64,000 bases of DNA from Acidobacteriota bacterium (GTDB taxonomy: Bacteria > Acidobacteriota > Terriglobia > Bryobacterales > UBA6623), in contig JAQCLD010000005.1 in assembly GCA_027592785.1 (NCBI GenBank), positions 1 through 64,000 on the forward strand, read 5' to 3'. Shown one piece after another: positions 1 through 8,482 of this stretch (position 1 is its first letter; each line of letters opens with the position of its first letter). The position numbers and the translations under genes are program-made. The notes below the pieces were generated by a model. The model ran no database searches, was not told the DNA's origin, and saw nothing but the letters and a program-made list of their open reading frames with translations.

Positions 1-55
1 CGACCGCAAAACCGCACGTCGCAAGTTCGGCTATAAACAACCAAGTATCACGCGG

Positions 56-1438
56 TCAAAGAACTAGATCCCGCGCCAACGGCGAGCGCATTTCGAGGTA
101 CCGATTCCTCGCGGAGACAGGCATTTCCAAGGGATCGTCGAATAGCTGCTGGTCCAACTCCCGCCGAACCGCTTCCGACGACCCTGCTGCAAGTTCCAGC
201 CGCAAGCGGTGATAGGTCGCCATCGGATATCCAGGTGACTCCCGCGGAACTCGATTCGCTGCCTCAATCAGTTCCCGCGACGCTTCGTGAGTAGGCGGAA
301 CCTGGTCCAGCGCCGCGACGAGCCACGGCAACGTCCTCTTAGCGCGCCATTGTGAAAGCGTCTGCTCGAAGTTGCCGGAGCCGCTCCGAAACGCCAGCAA
401 CCAAAGCGTCAGGTCGGCATCGCTTTGGCGCCCGTGGCCACGATCCAAGAGCCAGTCGTACTCGGTCCAGCGAGCGCCCACCTCACCACCTGTAGACTCA
501 ATGAGCGCCGCGGCGAGCTCATCCATTAGGCGTTCCGGATCAGTCCGCAAACGACAGTAGTTCAGCAGTTCCCGTGCTGTGTGGTGCAAATCATTCAGTC
601 GTGGATCGGCAATTACTGAGCGCAATCGGCGCTCCGCTTCGCCGAGGCTCGCCGGATCGAACGCACCATCGCCGCTGCTAAGCGTTCCCTTTCGAAGATA
701 GGCCCGCGTCGCCAAATAAGTTCCCCACTCGCTCCAGGGCGACTGGCGGTCCGCTGCAATCGTATCGAAGCGCCGCGCGGCCTCGTCGAAATGGCCAGCA
801 TAGAAATGCGCTGAGGCAATCTGATAGGCCCGGTCAGCTTGTATGAGCGGAGGCAACGCCGAGTCAGCGACTGGTGGAATTTCCTCGCCGTTGCCGCAGT
901 TGCTGAACACAACGTCCTGTGCGCTCAGCCACTCCCGAGCCTCTACTCCGTTGCTGCCGAACCGCGTCACCCGCTCGCTCAACGTTGCGGCGGCCATCCG
1001 CAATGCGTCTTCCGTGCAGTTCCGATAAGCTTGCCACTGCGAATTGGGAACTCGACGGCTAGTAAACGTCAAAGGCGGGCGTCCTATTCGGGTCGCGGTC
1101 CAAAATACCCGTTTCGCCTCGTTCCAACTCTCGAGCGCGGCTCGCAACTGTTGCGGTCTGTCCGAAGGCTCCGGCGCCAACAGAGCCTTACGTTCATCCT
1201 CGTCGAAGCTTACACCCGACAAGCCACGGTAGGCCCAAAACAGATAATCGTGGCGAAACGACGAACGGAGGATTCCCAATTGCCCCCCGACGAAACTGGC
1301 TTCCGATTGGCCGGGACCGTCAGCGCGGTCGAAATGTGGGATCGGGCTGCCTCCCCCGCAGCCAAACTGAATCTCCGCAATGCCGAGATAACCTAGGACG
1401 CCCGCCGCAACAATGATGGCCCGCCGCGTTAACGCCAT
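56..1438 (-). CDS. TPR-like lipoprotein, partner of DUF3142 protein
   Basis: Predicted 460-residue exported protein of unknown function. The N-terminus has a hydrophobic segment followed by a Cys in a weak lipobox context (QFGC, then GGG), so membrane anchoring is likely but not certain. The middle has helical TPR-like pairs, for example a segment reading FYAGHFDEAARRFDTIAADR. I chose the ATG at 1438 because it overlaps the end of the upstream DUF3142 gene by 10 nt; a longer ORF from 1483 would add 15 residues without a signal sequence. From memory, proteins of this kind often sit beside DUF3142 genes. The role is unknown; a periplasmic or cell-surface scaffold is only a guess. Confidence 0.7.
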   Translation of the reverse strand: MALTRRAIIVAAGVLGYLGIAEIQFGCGGGSPIPHFDRADGPGQSEASFVGGQLGILRSSFRHDYLFWAYRGLSGVSFDEDERKALLAPEPSDRPQQLRAALESWNEAKRVFWTATRIGRPPLTFTSRRVPNSQWQAYRNCTEDALRMAAATLSERVTRFGSNGVEAREWLSAQDVVFSNCGNGEEIPPVADSALPPLIQADRAYQIASAHFYAGHFDEAARRFDTIAADRQSPWSEWGTYLATRAYLRKGTLSSGDGAFDPASLGEAERRLRSVIADPRLNDLHHTARELLNYCRLRTDPERLMDELAAALIESTGGEVGARWTEYDWLLDRGHGRQSDADLTLWLLAFRSGSGNFEQTLSQWRAKRTLPWLVAALDQVPPTHEASRELIEAANRVPRESPGYPMATYHRLRLELAAGSSEAVRRELDQQLFDDPLEMPVSARNRYLEMRSPLARDLVL

Positions 1439-2226
1439 TTCCGCACCTCCGCGAACGCCTGAGCGAAAGACTCTTCCGACCAAGGCTGATAGTCAAACAA
1501 AAAGATACGGCGGCCCCTGGGCAGCCACTCGAACGCTTCTTTCGTAGAGATTCCGACGCTGTGCCGGCAAACCGCCGCCGTGAAGTCCCCTCTGCGGCGC
1601 AATACCTCCGCGACTTCGCCTTCATCTACACCCATCTCGAACAACATCGGTACGGCCTCGTCCACCGGCAAATCCGCGATCCATGGATCTCCCAAACACC
1701 ACGATGCGAGTGCGGTCATCGAGAGGCCCGTTCCAGCCGGGAGCCTTGCGCGAAGGTCCTGCAGCAGCTCCCGGTAGAACCCTCGCTCCGAAACCACTGC
1801 ATCGAAGTCGATCTGCAACACACGAAATTTGCGGCCCCTAACCAGAGCAAGAATCGCGTCTACTACCTCCCGGTGCTGCGTTGCACTCAGGCTCGGCCTA
1901 TCGGTGCGGTCCGTCTCAATGCGAATGACAGGGAAAGCAACCACGCGAGCCGGAATCACGACGGGCTGCATGCGCGGACGCGCTTCCACACGATCGCCGT
2001 GCAGCGAGATCGTTCCCGCCAGCACAACAACGCCGGCGTCGTCAGGGTCAAGAAAAGAAAAGTCTTCCGGTCGCTCCCATGCCCAGAGCAGCACTCTCGG
2101 CAGGTCTGCCAGCGGGTCTGCGTCAGCGGTGGAGGATCGCGCGAAAGCCCATGCCGCCAGCGACAGGACCGTTGCCATGACGGCGACCGCCGCCCAGGCG
2201 CCAATGTTAGAGAGCCGCAGATGCAT
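1429..2226 (-). CDS. DUF3142 domain protein
   Basis: 265 residues with an N-terminal hydrophobic segment (about residues 9-30) that should act as a signal peptide or anchor. The rest matches what I know of DUF3142: an opening LLWAWERPEDFSFLDPDDAG, a central LQIDFDA with SERGFYRELL, then SMTALASWC and VDEAVPMLFEMG. The acidic IDFDA strand and repeated beta-alpha pattern suggest a TIM-barrel, glycoside-hydrolase-like fold, but no activity is established. It is the first gene of a two-gene operon with the TPR lipoprotein, whose start overlaps its stop. Confidence 0.8.
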   Translation of the reverse strand: MHLRLSNIGAWAAVAVMATVLSLAAWAFARSSTADADPLADLPRVLLWAWERPEDFSFLDPDDAGVVVLAGTISLHGDRVEARPRMQPVVIPARVVAFPVIRIETDRTDRPSLSATQHREVVDAILALVRGRKFRVLQIDFDAVVSERGFYRELLQDLRARLPAGTGLSMTALASWCLGDPWIADLPVDEAVPMLFEMGVDEGEVAEVLRRRGDFTAAVCRHSVGISTKEAFEWLPRGRRIFLFDYQPWSEESFAQAFAEVRKWR

Positions 2227-2331
2227 AGCAGAGCCGCCACAGGCGGGTCCTACCTTAACGGCTCCGTTCGCAGCCTATCACGCCGAATTGCTACAGCAAA
2301 ACCAAGCGTCGAAATATCGGCGAATCGTTTC

Positions 2332-3498
2332 CTACGTGACCATCACCTTTCGAGGAAACTGAGCGTTGTGTTCCAAGAACGTCTGCTTGAGCGCCAAGTC
2401 TTCCTCGACCGGCTGGACCATTCCGTCCACGTCGGTCGCCCGCGATACGATCGTGTGCTCGCCCGGCGTCGCGCCTTCCCAGCGGAAGCTGAACAGCTTC
2501 CACGAGAATTCCGTGTTCGATGGGTCGAAGTCCGCCCGCTGCCACGGTCCGTCGTCGATCTTTACTTCGACTGAACTTAACGGCGTGCCGTCGTTCAACA
2601 CGAAGCCCAGAATCTTATGCGCCGAGCCCTCGGTCGATACGCGTGCCACGACGGACTTCAGCTGCATCCGGGTCACTTCCGTTTCCACCGACTGCACCTG
2701 GTCGCCCTCCTTCTCGCCCATCATCGTGCGATACCAACGCGCCTGGAAGTTGCCCACGTAGCGGTCTTGCTGCAGCTGGATCTCCGCCAGCCACTTCACG
2801 TTCGCCACGCCGTACCAGCCCGGCATGACCAGCCGCAGCGGGAAGCCCTGCTCCTTGGTCAACGGCTCGCCGTTCATCGCATAAGCCAACAGCGGCGAAG
2901 GCCTCATCGCATTCTCCAGCGACATGCTACGCCCGAACTGCTGTTCTACCGCAAACGTCTGTTGGCGGAAGCCAACATTCTCTTCTTTCCGGTCCGCGCC
3001 GAAGAAAATCACCTCGCGCGCCTTAGGCTTCACGCCGATGTTCTTCAGCACGTCGCTCAGCCGTACGCCCGTCCAGCGCCCATTCGACGCCAACCCTTGG
3101 AAAATCCGCCCGCTATTGCCCGAGCACTCATAGCCGGCGGTCAGCTCCGTCGCCGGCATCGCCTTCAGCTCGGCCATGGAGAGTTCTGTCTCTTTGTCGA
3201 CCAACCCTGTAATCTTCAGCCGGTGTGCCGACTCGGCGATCTCCGGACGCCCGTAATGTTGAATGGCGAAGAACTTGTCTCGCGGCGTGATCGGCCCGTC
3301 AATCGTGCGAATGTCCAACGAGCGAATGCGCGTCGTCGTGTCTCCGGGACTGTATGTGTCAGGCACATCGGTGAAGGCGATCGCCCGCTCACCTTGCGCC
3401 AATGCCGGAATGGCCCAGTCCGGCACCGCCATAGCCAGCAGGCCCGTAGCGGTCAATCCTCTCCTGAGCGTCTCTCTGCGACTGATTTCGTTCGGCAT
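2332..3498 (-). CDS. Tat-exported sulfite-oxidase-family molybdopterin oxidoreductase
   Basis: 388 residues. The N-terminus carries a Tat signal (SRRETLRRG followed by a hydrophobic stretch), so the enzyme should be exported folded with its cofactor. Two domains are visible: a sulfite-oxidase-type molybdopterin domain with the cofactor-binding Cys at about residue 125 in YECSGNSGR, and a C-terminal Mo-co dimerisation-like domain from about residue 270. The substrate cannot be told; sulfite or another oxyanion is possible, and no haem domain is fused. The ATG is preceded by a strong AGGAGG. It lies 30 bp after the glycosylase gene and may be the last gene of a long minus-strand transcript. Confidence 0.85.
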   Translation of the reverse strand: MPNEISRRETLRRGLTATGLLAMAVPDWAIPALAQGERAIAFTDVPDTYSPGDTTTRIRSLDIRTIDGPITPRDKFFAIQHYGRPEIAESAHRLKITGLVDKETELSMAELKAMPATELTAGYECSGNSGRIFQGLASNGRWTGVRLSDVLKNIGVKPKAREVIFFGADRKEENVGFRQQTFAVEQQFGRSMSLENAMRPSPLLAYAMNGEPLTKEQGFPLRLVMPGWYGVANVKWLAEIQLQQDRYVGNFQARWYRTMMGEKEGDQVQSVETEVTRMQLKSVVARVSTEGSAHKILGFVLNDGTPLSSVEVKIDDGPWQRADFDPSNTEFSWKLFSFRWEGATPGEHTIVSRATDVDGMVQPVEEDLALKQTFLEHNAQFPRKVMVT

Positions 3499-3528
3499 GG
3501 CGGGCCTCCTAGCGTGGAAAGCCCTATT

Positions 3529-4134
3529 CTAACCGCCCTTGCTCACGTGAGCATTGCCTTTTACGAAGAAGCGCAGCGGCCAATCCACGCATTTCTTGAT
3601 GCCAATGCGCGGACTCGTCCCAATCTCGAAGAGTGAAGCGCCGGCATCTTCGCGCACCGTCAACGCCCCGCGCGTCACATCCGCGCCATAGTGGGCCAGC
3701 GTAATGCCGATCGCTCGCGTTAATTTTCCTGGCCCTGAAGCAATGTCATGAGGCCGCCGCGCCTTGGGCCTGTGCGCCTGCATCGCTTCGATCCCCGCCA
3801 CCGGTTCCAAAGCTCGGATGAGCACACACCCAGCCTCTCCGTCTGGTTCAGTGACGAGGTTCAGGCAGTGATACATGCCATAGATCAGGTAAACGTACGC
3901 ATGCCCCGGCGGTCCAAACATCACCTTCGTCCGCGGCGTGATCCCCACGAACGCATGCGCCGCCTCGTCTTTCAGGCCGAGGTAGGCCTCAACCTCAACG
4001 ATCTTTCCGGCCAACTCCTCGCCATCGACCTGGTGGACGATCACCTTGCCCAGTAAGGCCCGCGCCACTTCAGTCGTCGGCCGCGAATAGAAACCGTGCG
4101 GAAGCACCCCTATTTGTGCCGCCGTTTCAACCAC
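3529..4134 (-). CDS. DNA-3-methyladenine glycosylase (AAG/MPG family)
   Basis: 201-residue base-excision repair enzyme that removes alkylated purines. Family landmarks are a FYSRPTTEVARALLGK start, the acidic KIVEVEAYLG strand, and MFGPPGHAYVYLIYGMYHCLN. Length fits bacterial AAG-type enzymes. The GTG start at 4134 overlaps the end of rarA by 25 nt and has GGAGAGG eight nt upstream; a second GTG at 4107, just after the rarA stop, is the alternative. Translational coupling with rarA puts two DNA damage-tolerance genes together. Confidence 0.9.
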   Translation of the reverse strand: MVETAAQIGVLPHGFYSRPTTEVARALLGKVIVHQVDGEELAGKIVEVEAYLGLKDEAAHAFVGITPRTKVMFGPPGHAYVYLIYGMYHCLNLVTEPDGEAGCVLIRALEPVAGIEAMQAHRPKARRPHDIASGPGKLTRAIGITLAHYGADVTRGALTVREDAGASLFEIGTSPRIGIKKCVDWPLRFFVKGNAHVSKGG

Positions 4135-5432
4135 TCTTCCAACCTCTCCGCAATTCGCTTCTCAATGCCGTGGTCGGTTGGATAGTAATAGCGCTGCCCC
4201 TTTAACCCCGGCGGCAAACACTCCATCTCCACATAGCGGTCCTCGTTCTCATGCGCGTGCTGGTAACCCTTGCCGTAGCCCAGCTCCTTCATCAACCCCG
4301 TCGGCGCGTTCCGCAAGTTCATCGGGATCGCTTCTTCCGCCGTTTCTTGCGCGTCCTTCTGTGCATTGCCCAGCGCCCGATAGGCCGCATCCGACTTCGG
4401 AGACATCGCCAGGTAAAGCGCCGCCTGTGCCAACGCCAAGTCGCCCTCTGGTTCGCCCAGCAAACGAAAGGCCTCGACGGCAGCCAGCGTCTGCTCCAGC
4501 GCCCGCGGGTCTGCCAGCCCGATGTCTTCGGAGGCAATCCGCACCAGCCGCCTACCGATGTACAGGCGATCCTCGCCGCCCTCCAGCATTCGCGACAACC
4601 AGTACAAAGTCGCATCCGGGTCCGACGAGCGGATCGACTTATGCAGCGCCGAGATCGTGTTGTAGTGCTCCTCGCCAGCGCGGTCGTAGCGCAACGTGCG
4701 CCGCTGCAACACGTCGGCAATCAACTGTGCATCGATCTCATCCGTCTCCGCCGACAACGCCGCCGTCTCCAGCGTTTGCAACGCAGCCCGCGCGTCTCCA
4801 TTGGCGAAAATCGCGATCTGCTCCAGCACCGCGTCTGACGCCGTTTTCCCCAACTCGCCGATGCCGCGCTCTTCGTCAGCAAGCGCCCGCCGCAACAAAC
4901 CCTGCAGGTGTTCCAGCGTCAGCTCTTTCAGGACGTAAACCTTGGTGCGCGAGAGCAGCGCCGAGATCACTTCAAACGACGGGTTCTCCGTTGTCGCCCC
5001 GATCAGCGTAATGTCGCCGCGTTCGACGTAAGGCAAAAACGCGTCCTGCTGCGCCTTGTTGAAGCGGTGGATTTCATCAATAAACACCAGCGTGCGTTTG
5101 CCCGCGCGGTGCATCTTCTCCGCGCCGGCCATCACTTCTTTGACCGCTTTGATGCTGCTCAGCACGCCCGAGAACTGCACGAATTCCGCCCGGGTGTGTT
5201 TGGCGATGATTCGCGCCAGCGTCGTTTTGCCGACGCCCGGCGGCCCCCAAAAAATCATCGAGCCGACTTGATCGCGCTCGATCTGCGTGCGCAGCGCTTT
5301 GCCCGAAGCCAACAGGTGTTCTTGCCCGACGTACTCATCGAGCGACCGTGGACGCATCCGCTCGGCTAACGGCCGTGAGAGATCATTCGACTCCGCCGCA
5401 CGGGGTTCCCCGAAGAGGTCCGGCTCGATCAT
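4110..5432 (-). CDS. rarA: replication-associated recombination protein A
   Basis: 440-residue AAA+ ATPase of the RarA/MgsA/WRNIP1 family, acting at stalled replication forks. Walker A is GPPGVGKTT at about residues 63-71, and Walker B is LVFIDEIHRFNKAQQDAFL. The C-terminal part contains the family's cluster domain and ends in a basic helix. I chose ATG at 5432, which begins MIEPDLFG 4 nt after the stop of the permease gene; the longer ORF would overlap that gene for no gain. The 3' end overlaps the glycosylase gene. Confidence 0.93.
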   Translation of the reverse strand: MIEPDLFGEPRAAESNDLSRPLAERMRPRSLDEYVGQEHLLASGKALRTQIERDQVGSMIFWGPPGVGKTTLARIIAKHTRAEFVQFSGVLSSIKAVKEVMAGAEKMHRAGKRTLVFIDEIHRFNKAQQDAFLPYVERGDITLIGATTENPSFEVISALLSRTKVYVLKELTLEHLQGLLRRALADEERGIGELGKTASDAVLEQIAIFANGDARAALQTLETAALSAETDEIDAQLIADVLQRRTLRYDRAGEEHYNTISALHKSIRSSDPDATLYWLSRMLEGGEDRLYIGRRLVRIASEDIGLADPRALEQTLAAVEAFRLLGEPEGDLALAQAALYLAMSPKSDAAYRALGNAQKDAQETAEEAIPMNLRNAPTGLMKELGYGKGYQHAHENEDRYVEMECLPPGLKGQRYYYPTDHGIEKRIAERLEEWLKRRHK

Positions 5433-5436
5433 CGAG

Positions 5437-7107
5437 CTAGCCTGCTGGATCGGTGTTTCGACGCCACGAACTGTAGAATACAGCCCCAGCCACAAAGTAG
5501 ACCAATGTCGGCAAAATCAGCCATTGCCTTACCATTTCGAGCGTCGTCCACTCCATCCAAACACCAAACGGCATTCCGATCGAAGCGATCAGCGCGGCCA
5601 GCGCGATAGTCCCTGCCAACACATTCGCCTTGCCAGACCCTCTCAGCTTCGGCACAGACGCCTCTGCGCCGCCCGTGTAATCCAGCTGCTCTTCCTCGCC
5701 TGCGTGAGCGCCTGCTCCGGCCATCTTGGCCAGCACGATGTAGACCACGCTCGCAAACAAGTACGTCGGCAGGAACAGATAGAACAGATGAAGCGTGCCG
5801 CTCCGCTCCAGCCCCAGCGCCAGCGCGATCGACCCGCCCCAGGCGATTGCCGCCGGCCAACTCAATCCCATTTGCCGCCGATGCACCCAATACCGCTGCA
5901 GGCCGATACGCGGAAAGATATAGTGCTCGGTCAGCACGATCGCTCCAGGCGGCGCCAACAGCAATCCGTAAATCCCGATGAAGTCCAACAGCCCGGTAAA
6001 CACAAACGGGAAGCAGGCGATCACCGTTGTCAACGCGCCTGCCACCAGCGTCACGCGCGCTCGGGACCAATTCTGCGTTACCGCTTGCAAAGCCAACCCC
6101 GCGCGGTAGAGCGTCGGGTTCGAAGTCGTCCAACCGGCGATCACCACCGCCACGATTCCAGCCCAACCGAGCGCCTGGTAAGCCACCTCGCCCGAGTCCA
6201 GCGTCGTCAACCCGCGATTCAGCACCACCGCCGCGCCCGCGCCCATCACGCCCGCGCAGATCCAGGCCATGTAGTGACCCAGGAACATGCCGGGCACCGA
6301 GGCCAACCCGTACGACTTCTTCTTGGCGTAGCGAAATAGCGCCATGTCCGACAACCCGCCGTGCATCGCCAAGTTGCAGATCCAAGCAAACGCTGCAATC
6401 TTCCAAAAGCCCATCGGCTCGCTACCGTCCGGCGTCGCGCCTGTCCAGACCGAAGTGCGCGCCGCTTCAAAAAACTTACTGAAACTGTCGATCTCGCCGA
6501 CCCCAGACGCGGCCCCAATCTGGGGCAACATCACGAATGCGCCCGACACAAACATCAGCAACATCCAGGGCGAGCACACCGTCGCAAACGACGCCAGCTT
6601 CTTGAACCCCAAGATCGCCAATATCGTCACAACACCGCCGACGCCCAATACCACCAACACAAATCGCCAGTCCGTCGGATACCACTGCACCTGTGGCGCA
6701 ATGCCGAACGGAATGCGCACTGCCGAAGCCGCAACGGTTACCATCGCGCCGGCCAAAATGCAAAACAATACGGCGTTCAGCACGTTATAGACCAGCGTGA
6801 ACGCCGGTCCCGCAATGCCCCGCAAGTACCAATAGAGGGTAAGCCTGGTATCGACCGCGACCGGAACGCACAACAGCGTCCAGGTCAGCACGGCCATGAG
6901 GTTACCGATCAGCAGCCCGATGAAGACGTCTTCGACGGTTGCGCCCCAGTTCACGAAGTTCGCGCCAATCACGAACTCCGTCGCCGCGACGTGTTCCCCC
7001 GAAAACGAACCGATGAAATAACCAACGCCAAGCAGCCGGTCATCGCTGACCGGCTGCCTGTCGAACTCGTAAAGTTCGTCTAGCTTCTGAACCGCGCTTT
7101 CTGCCAA
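5437..7107 (-). CDS. NCS1-family (cytosine/purine-type) permease
   Basis: 556-residue integral membrane protein with about 12 hydrophobic segments. It resembles the NCS1 nucleobase:cation symporter family, with ATEFVIGANFVNWGATVEDVFIG early and a GFKKLASFATVCSPWMLLMFVSG helix mid-protein. NCS1 members carry cytosine, purines, allantoin, hydantoins or related compounds; the substrate here cannot be read from sequence. It starts 13 nt after an amidohydrolase gene, which would suit uptake and hydrolysis of a cyclic amide, but that link is inference since the amidohydrolase is a lipoprotein. Confidence 0.82.
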   Translation of the reverse strand: MAESAVQKLDELYEFDRQPVSDDRLLGVGYFIGSFSGEHVAATEFVIGANFVNWGATVEDVFIGLLIGNLMAVLTWTLLCVPVAVDTRLTLYWYLRGIAGPAFTLVYNVLNAVLFCILAGAMVTVAASAVRIPFGIAPQVQWYPTDWRFVLVVLGVGGVVTILAILGFKKLASFATVCSPWMLLMFVSGAFVMLPQIGAASGVGEIDSFSKFFEAARTSVWTGATPDGSEPMGFWKIAAFAWICNLAMHGGLSDMALFRYAKKKSYGLASVPGMFLGHYMAWICAGVMGAGAAVVLNRGLTTLDSGEVAYQALGWAGIVAVVIAGWTTSNPTLYRAGLALQAVTQNWSRARVTLVAGALTTVIACFPFVFTGLLDFIGIYGLLLAPPGAIVLTEHYIFPRIGLQRYWVHRRQMGLSWPAAIAWGGSIALALGLERSGTLHLFYLFLPTYLFASVVYIVLAKMAGAGAHAGEEEQLDYTGGAEASVPKLRGSGKANVLAGTIALAALIASIGMPFGVWMEWTTLEMVRQWLILPTLVYFVAGAVFYSSWRRNTDPAG

Positions 7108-7120
7108 GACGGCCCTTTGC

Positions 7121-8419
7121 CTACATCGGCGAGGCTTCAGGGACGAGGTTTCCCGCCACGTAGACCGAGCTCAGTGTCTTACTATTCGCGATGTTTGCCT
7201 GTGGATCTTGATCGAAAACGGCGAAGTCAGCCCATGCGCCAGCCTTGAGCATTCCCACGTCGGTTAGGCCCAGGCACGCCGCCGCATCTGAGGTCGCTGT
7301 GCGCAACGCTTCTGTTGGCGTCAGACCGGCGTCCACCATCATCTGCATTTCCATGTGCTCGAAGTAGCCCAAGAATCGCGCTGGCGGGCCGCTGTCGGTA
7401 CCCATGGCGATCTTCACGCCCGCATCGAACAGCTTCTTCACGTTGGCTGAAGCAACAGCGAGTTGCTTCTTGTACGTCTGTGGACCCGGTCGTTGCGAAG
7501 CCGCTTGACGCTCGGGCGTCTGCAGCGCCACCAACACCGTCTCATCAGCTAATTTGGTGAAGAACGGATCGTCGAAGAACGTCGGCTTCGATTCGTAGAC
7601 GAACGTCGATACCTCCCGCGTTAGCGTCGGAATCACACAGATATTCTTCTCTTTGAGCGTAGCGATCAACTCGTCGTCAACTTCCTTGTCGCGAATGCTG
7701 TGAGCGATCAAGTCTACTCCCGCCTCCAGCAATCCTTTGGCGTCTTCCAAGTAGTAAAGGTGCGCGGTCACCTTCAGGTTGTGCTTGTGAGCCTGCTCGA
7801 TGACGGCCGTGTAGGTCTCCTTCGACATCTTCTGGCCAGAACCCAGGTTGTCGTCCACTCGGATCTTGATCCAGTCCACGCCAGCGGCAGCGTCGGCATC
7901 CACCTGCGCCCGGGCCTCGTCCGGCGTCGGGCCGGTCACGATCGTTCCCGCCATCAGCAACCGCGCCTGATGGAGAGCCGGGTCGCTGCTGCCGTCGCGT
8001 AAAGCAAACGCGCCCTCGGGCTCGCCGCCCTGGCTGAACACCGTGGTCACGCCGTAGTCGGCGTACAGCGTCAGTTGGTTTTCCATGTTCTCGGTCGTTT
8101 GCGCAGCCGCGCCGGTATCCAGGCCCTTAGCCCCGCCCACGTGTCCGTGAGACTCAATCCATCCCGGCGTGACGTACTTGCCAGAGAGGTCAATCGTCTC
8201 CGCGCCTTCCGGTACTTGGACCTGACTCGCCGGTCCGACCGCCTCGATGCGCCCATCGCGCACCACGATGACGCTGGCGCCGGCAGGCGAACTCTCGCCG
8301 TCGAACAACTCGGCTCCGACGAAGGCCTTCAGCCCGGGAACCATTTCTGGTTCGCTCGAACCACACGCGGCGGCGAACGCCAATAGAACAAATGAGGTGA
8401 AAAAGGAAATTCTACGCAC
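7121..8419 (-). CDS. amidohydrolase-family lipoprotein
   Basis: 432 residues. The lipobox AAAC at about residues 16-19 follows a hydrophobic signal, so the enzyme is probably anchored outside the cytoplasmic membrane. Metal-binding features of imidazolonepropionase/prolidase-like amidohydrolases are present: a HGH motif at the start of the barrel, a candidate bridging Lys in WIKIRVD, His in VTAHLYY and IAHSIR, and Asp in GTDSGPP. The substrate is unknown; relatives cleave cyclic amides or Xaa-Pro dipeptides. The GTG start has GGAG seven nt upstream. Confidence 0.85.
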   Translation of the reverse strand: MRRISFFTSFVLLAFAAACGSSEPEMVPGLKAFVGAELFDGESSPAGASVIVVRDGRIEAVGPASQVQVPEGAETIDLSGKYVTPGWIESHGHVGGAKGLDTGAAAQTTENMENQLTLYADYGVTTVFSQGGEPEGAFALRDGSSDPALHQARLLMAGTIVTGPTPDEARAQVDADAAAGVDWIKIRVDDNLGSGQKMSKETYTAVIEQAHKHNLKVTAHLYYLEDAKGLLEAGVDLIAHSIRDKEVDDELIATLKEKNICVIPTLTREVSTFVYESKPTFFDDPFFTKLADETVLVALQTPERQAASQRPGPQTYKKQLAVASANVKKLFDAGVKIAMGTDSGPPARFLGYFEHMEMQMMVDAGLTPTEALRTATSDAAACLGLTDVGMLKAGAWADFAVFDQDPQANIANSKTLSSVYVAGNLVPEASPM

Positions 8420-8482
8420 AGCTATACTCCTGCGGGCTCAAGAGTAGCGCTAGCCGCGACGAAATTCAACGTCCCGGCTGGA

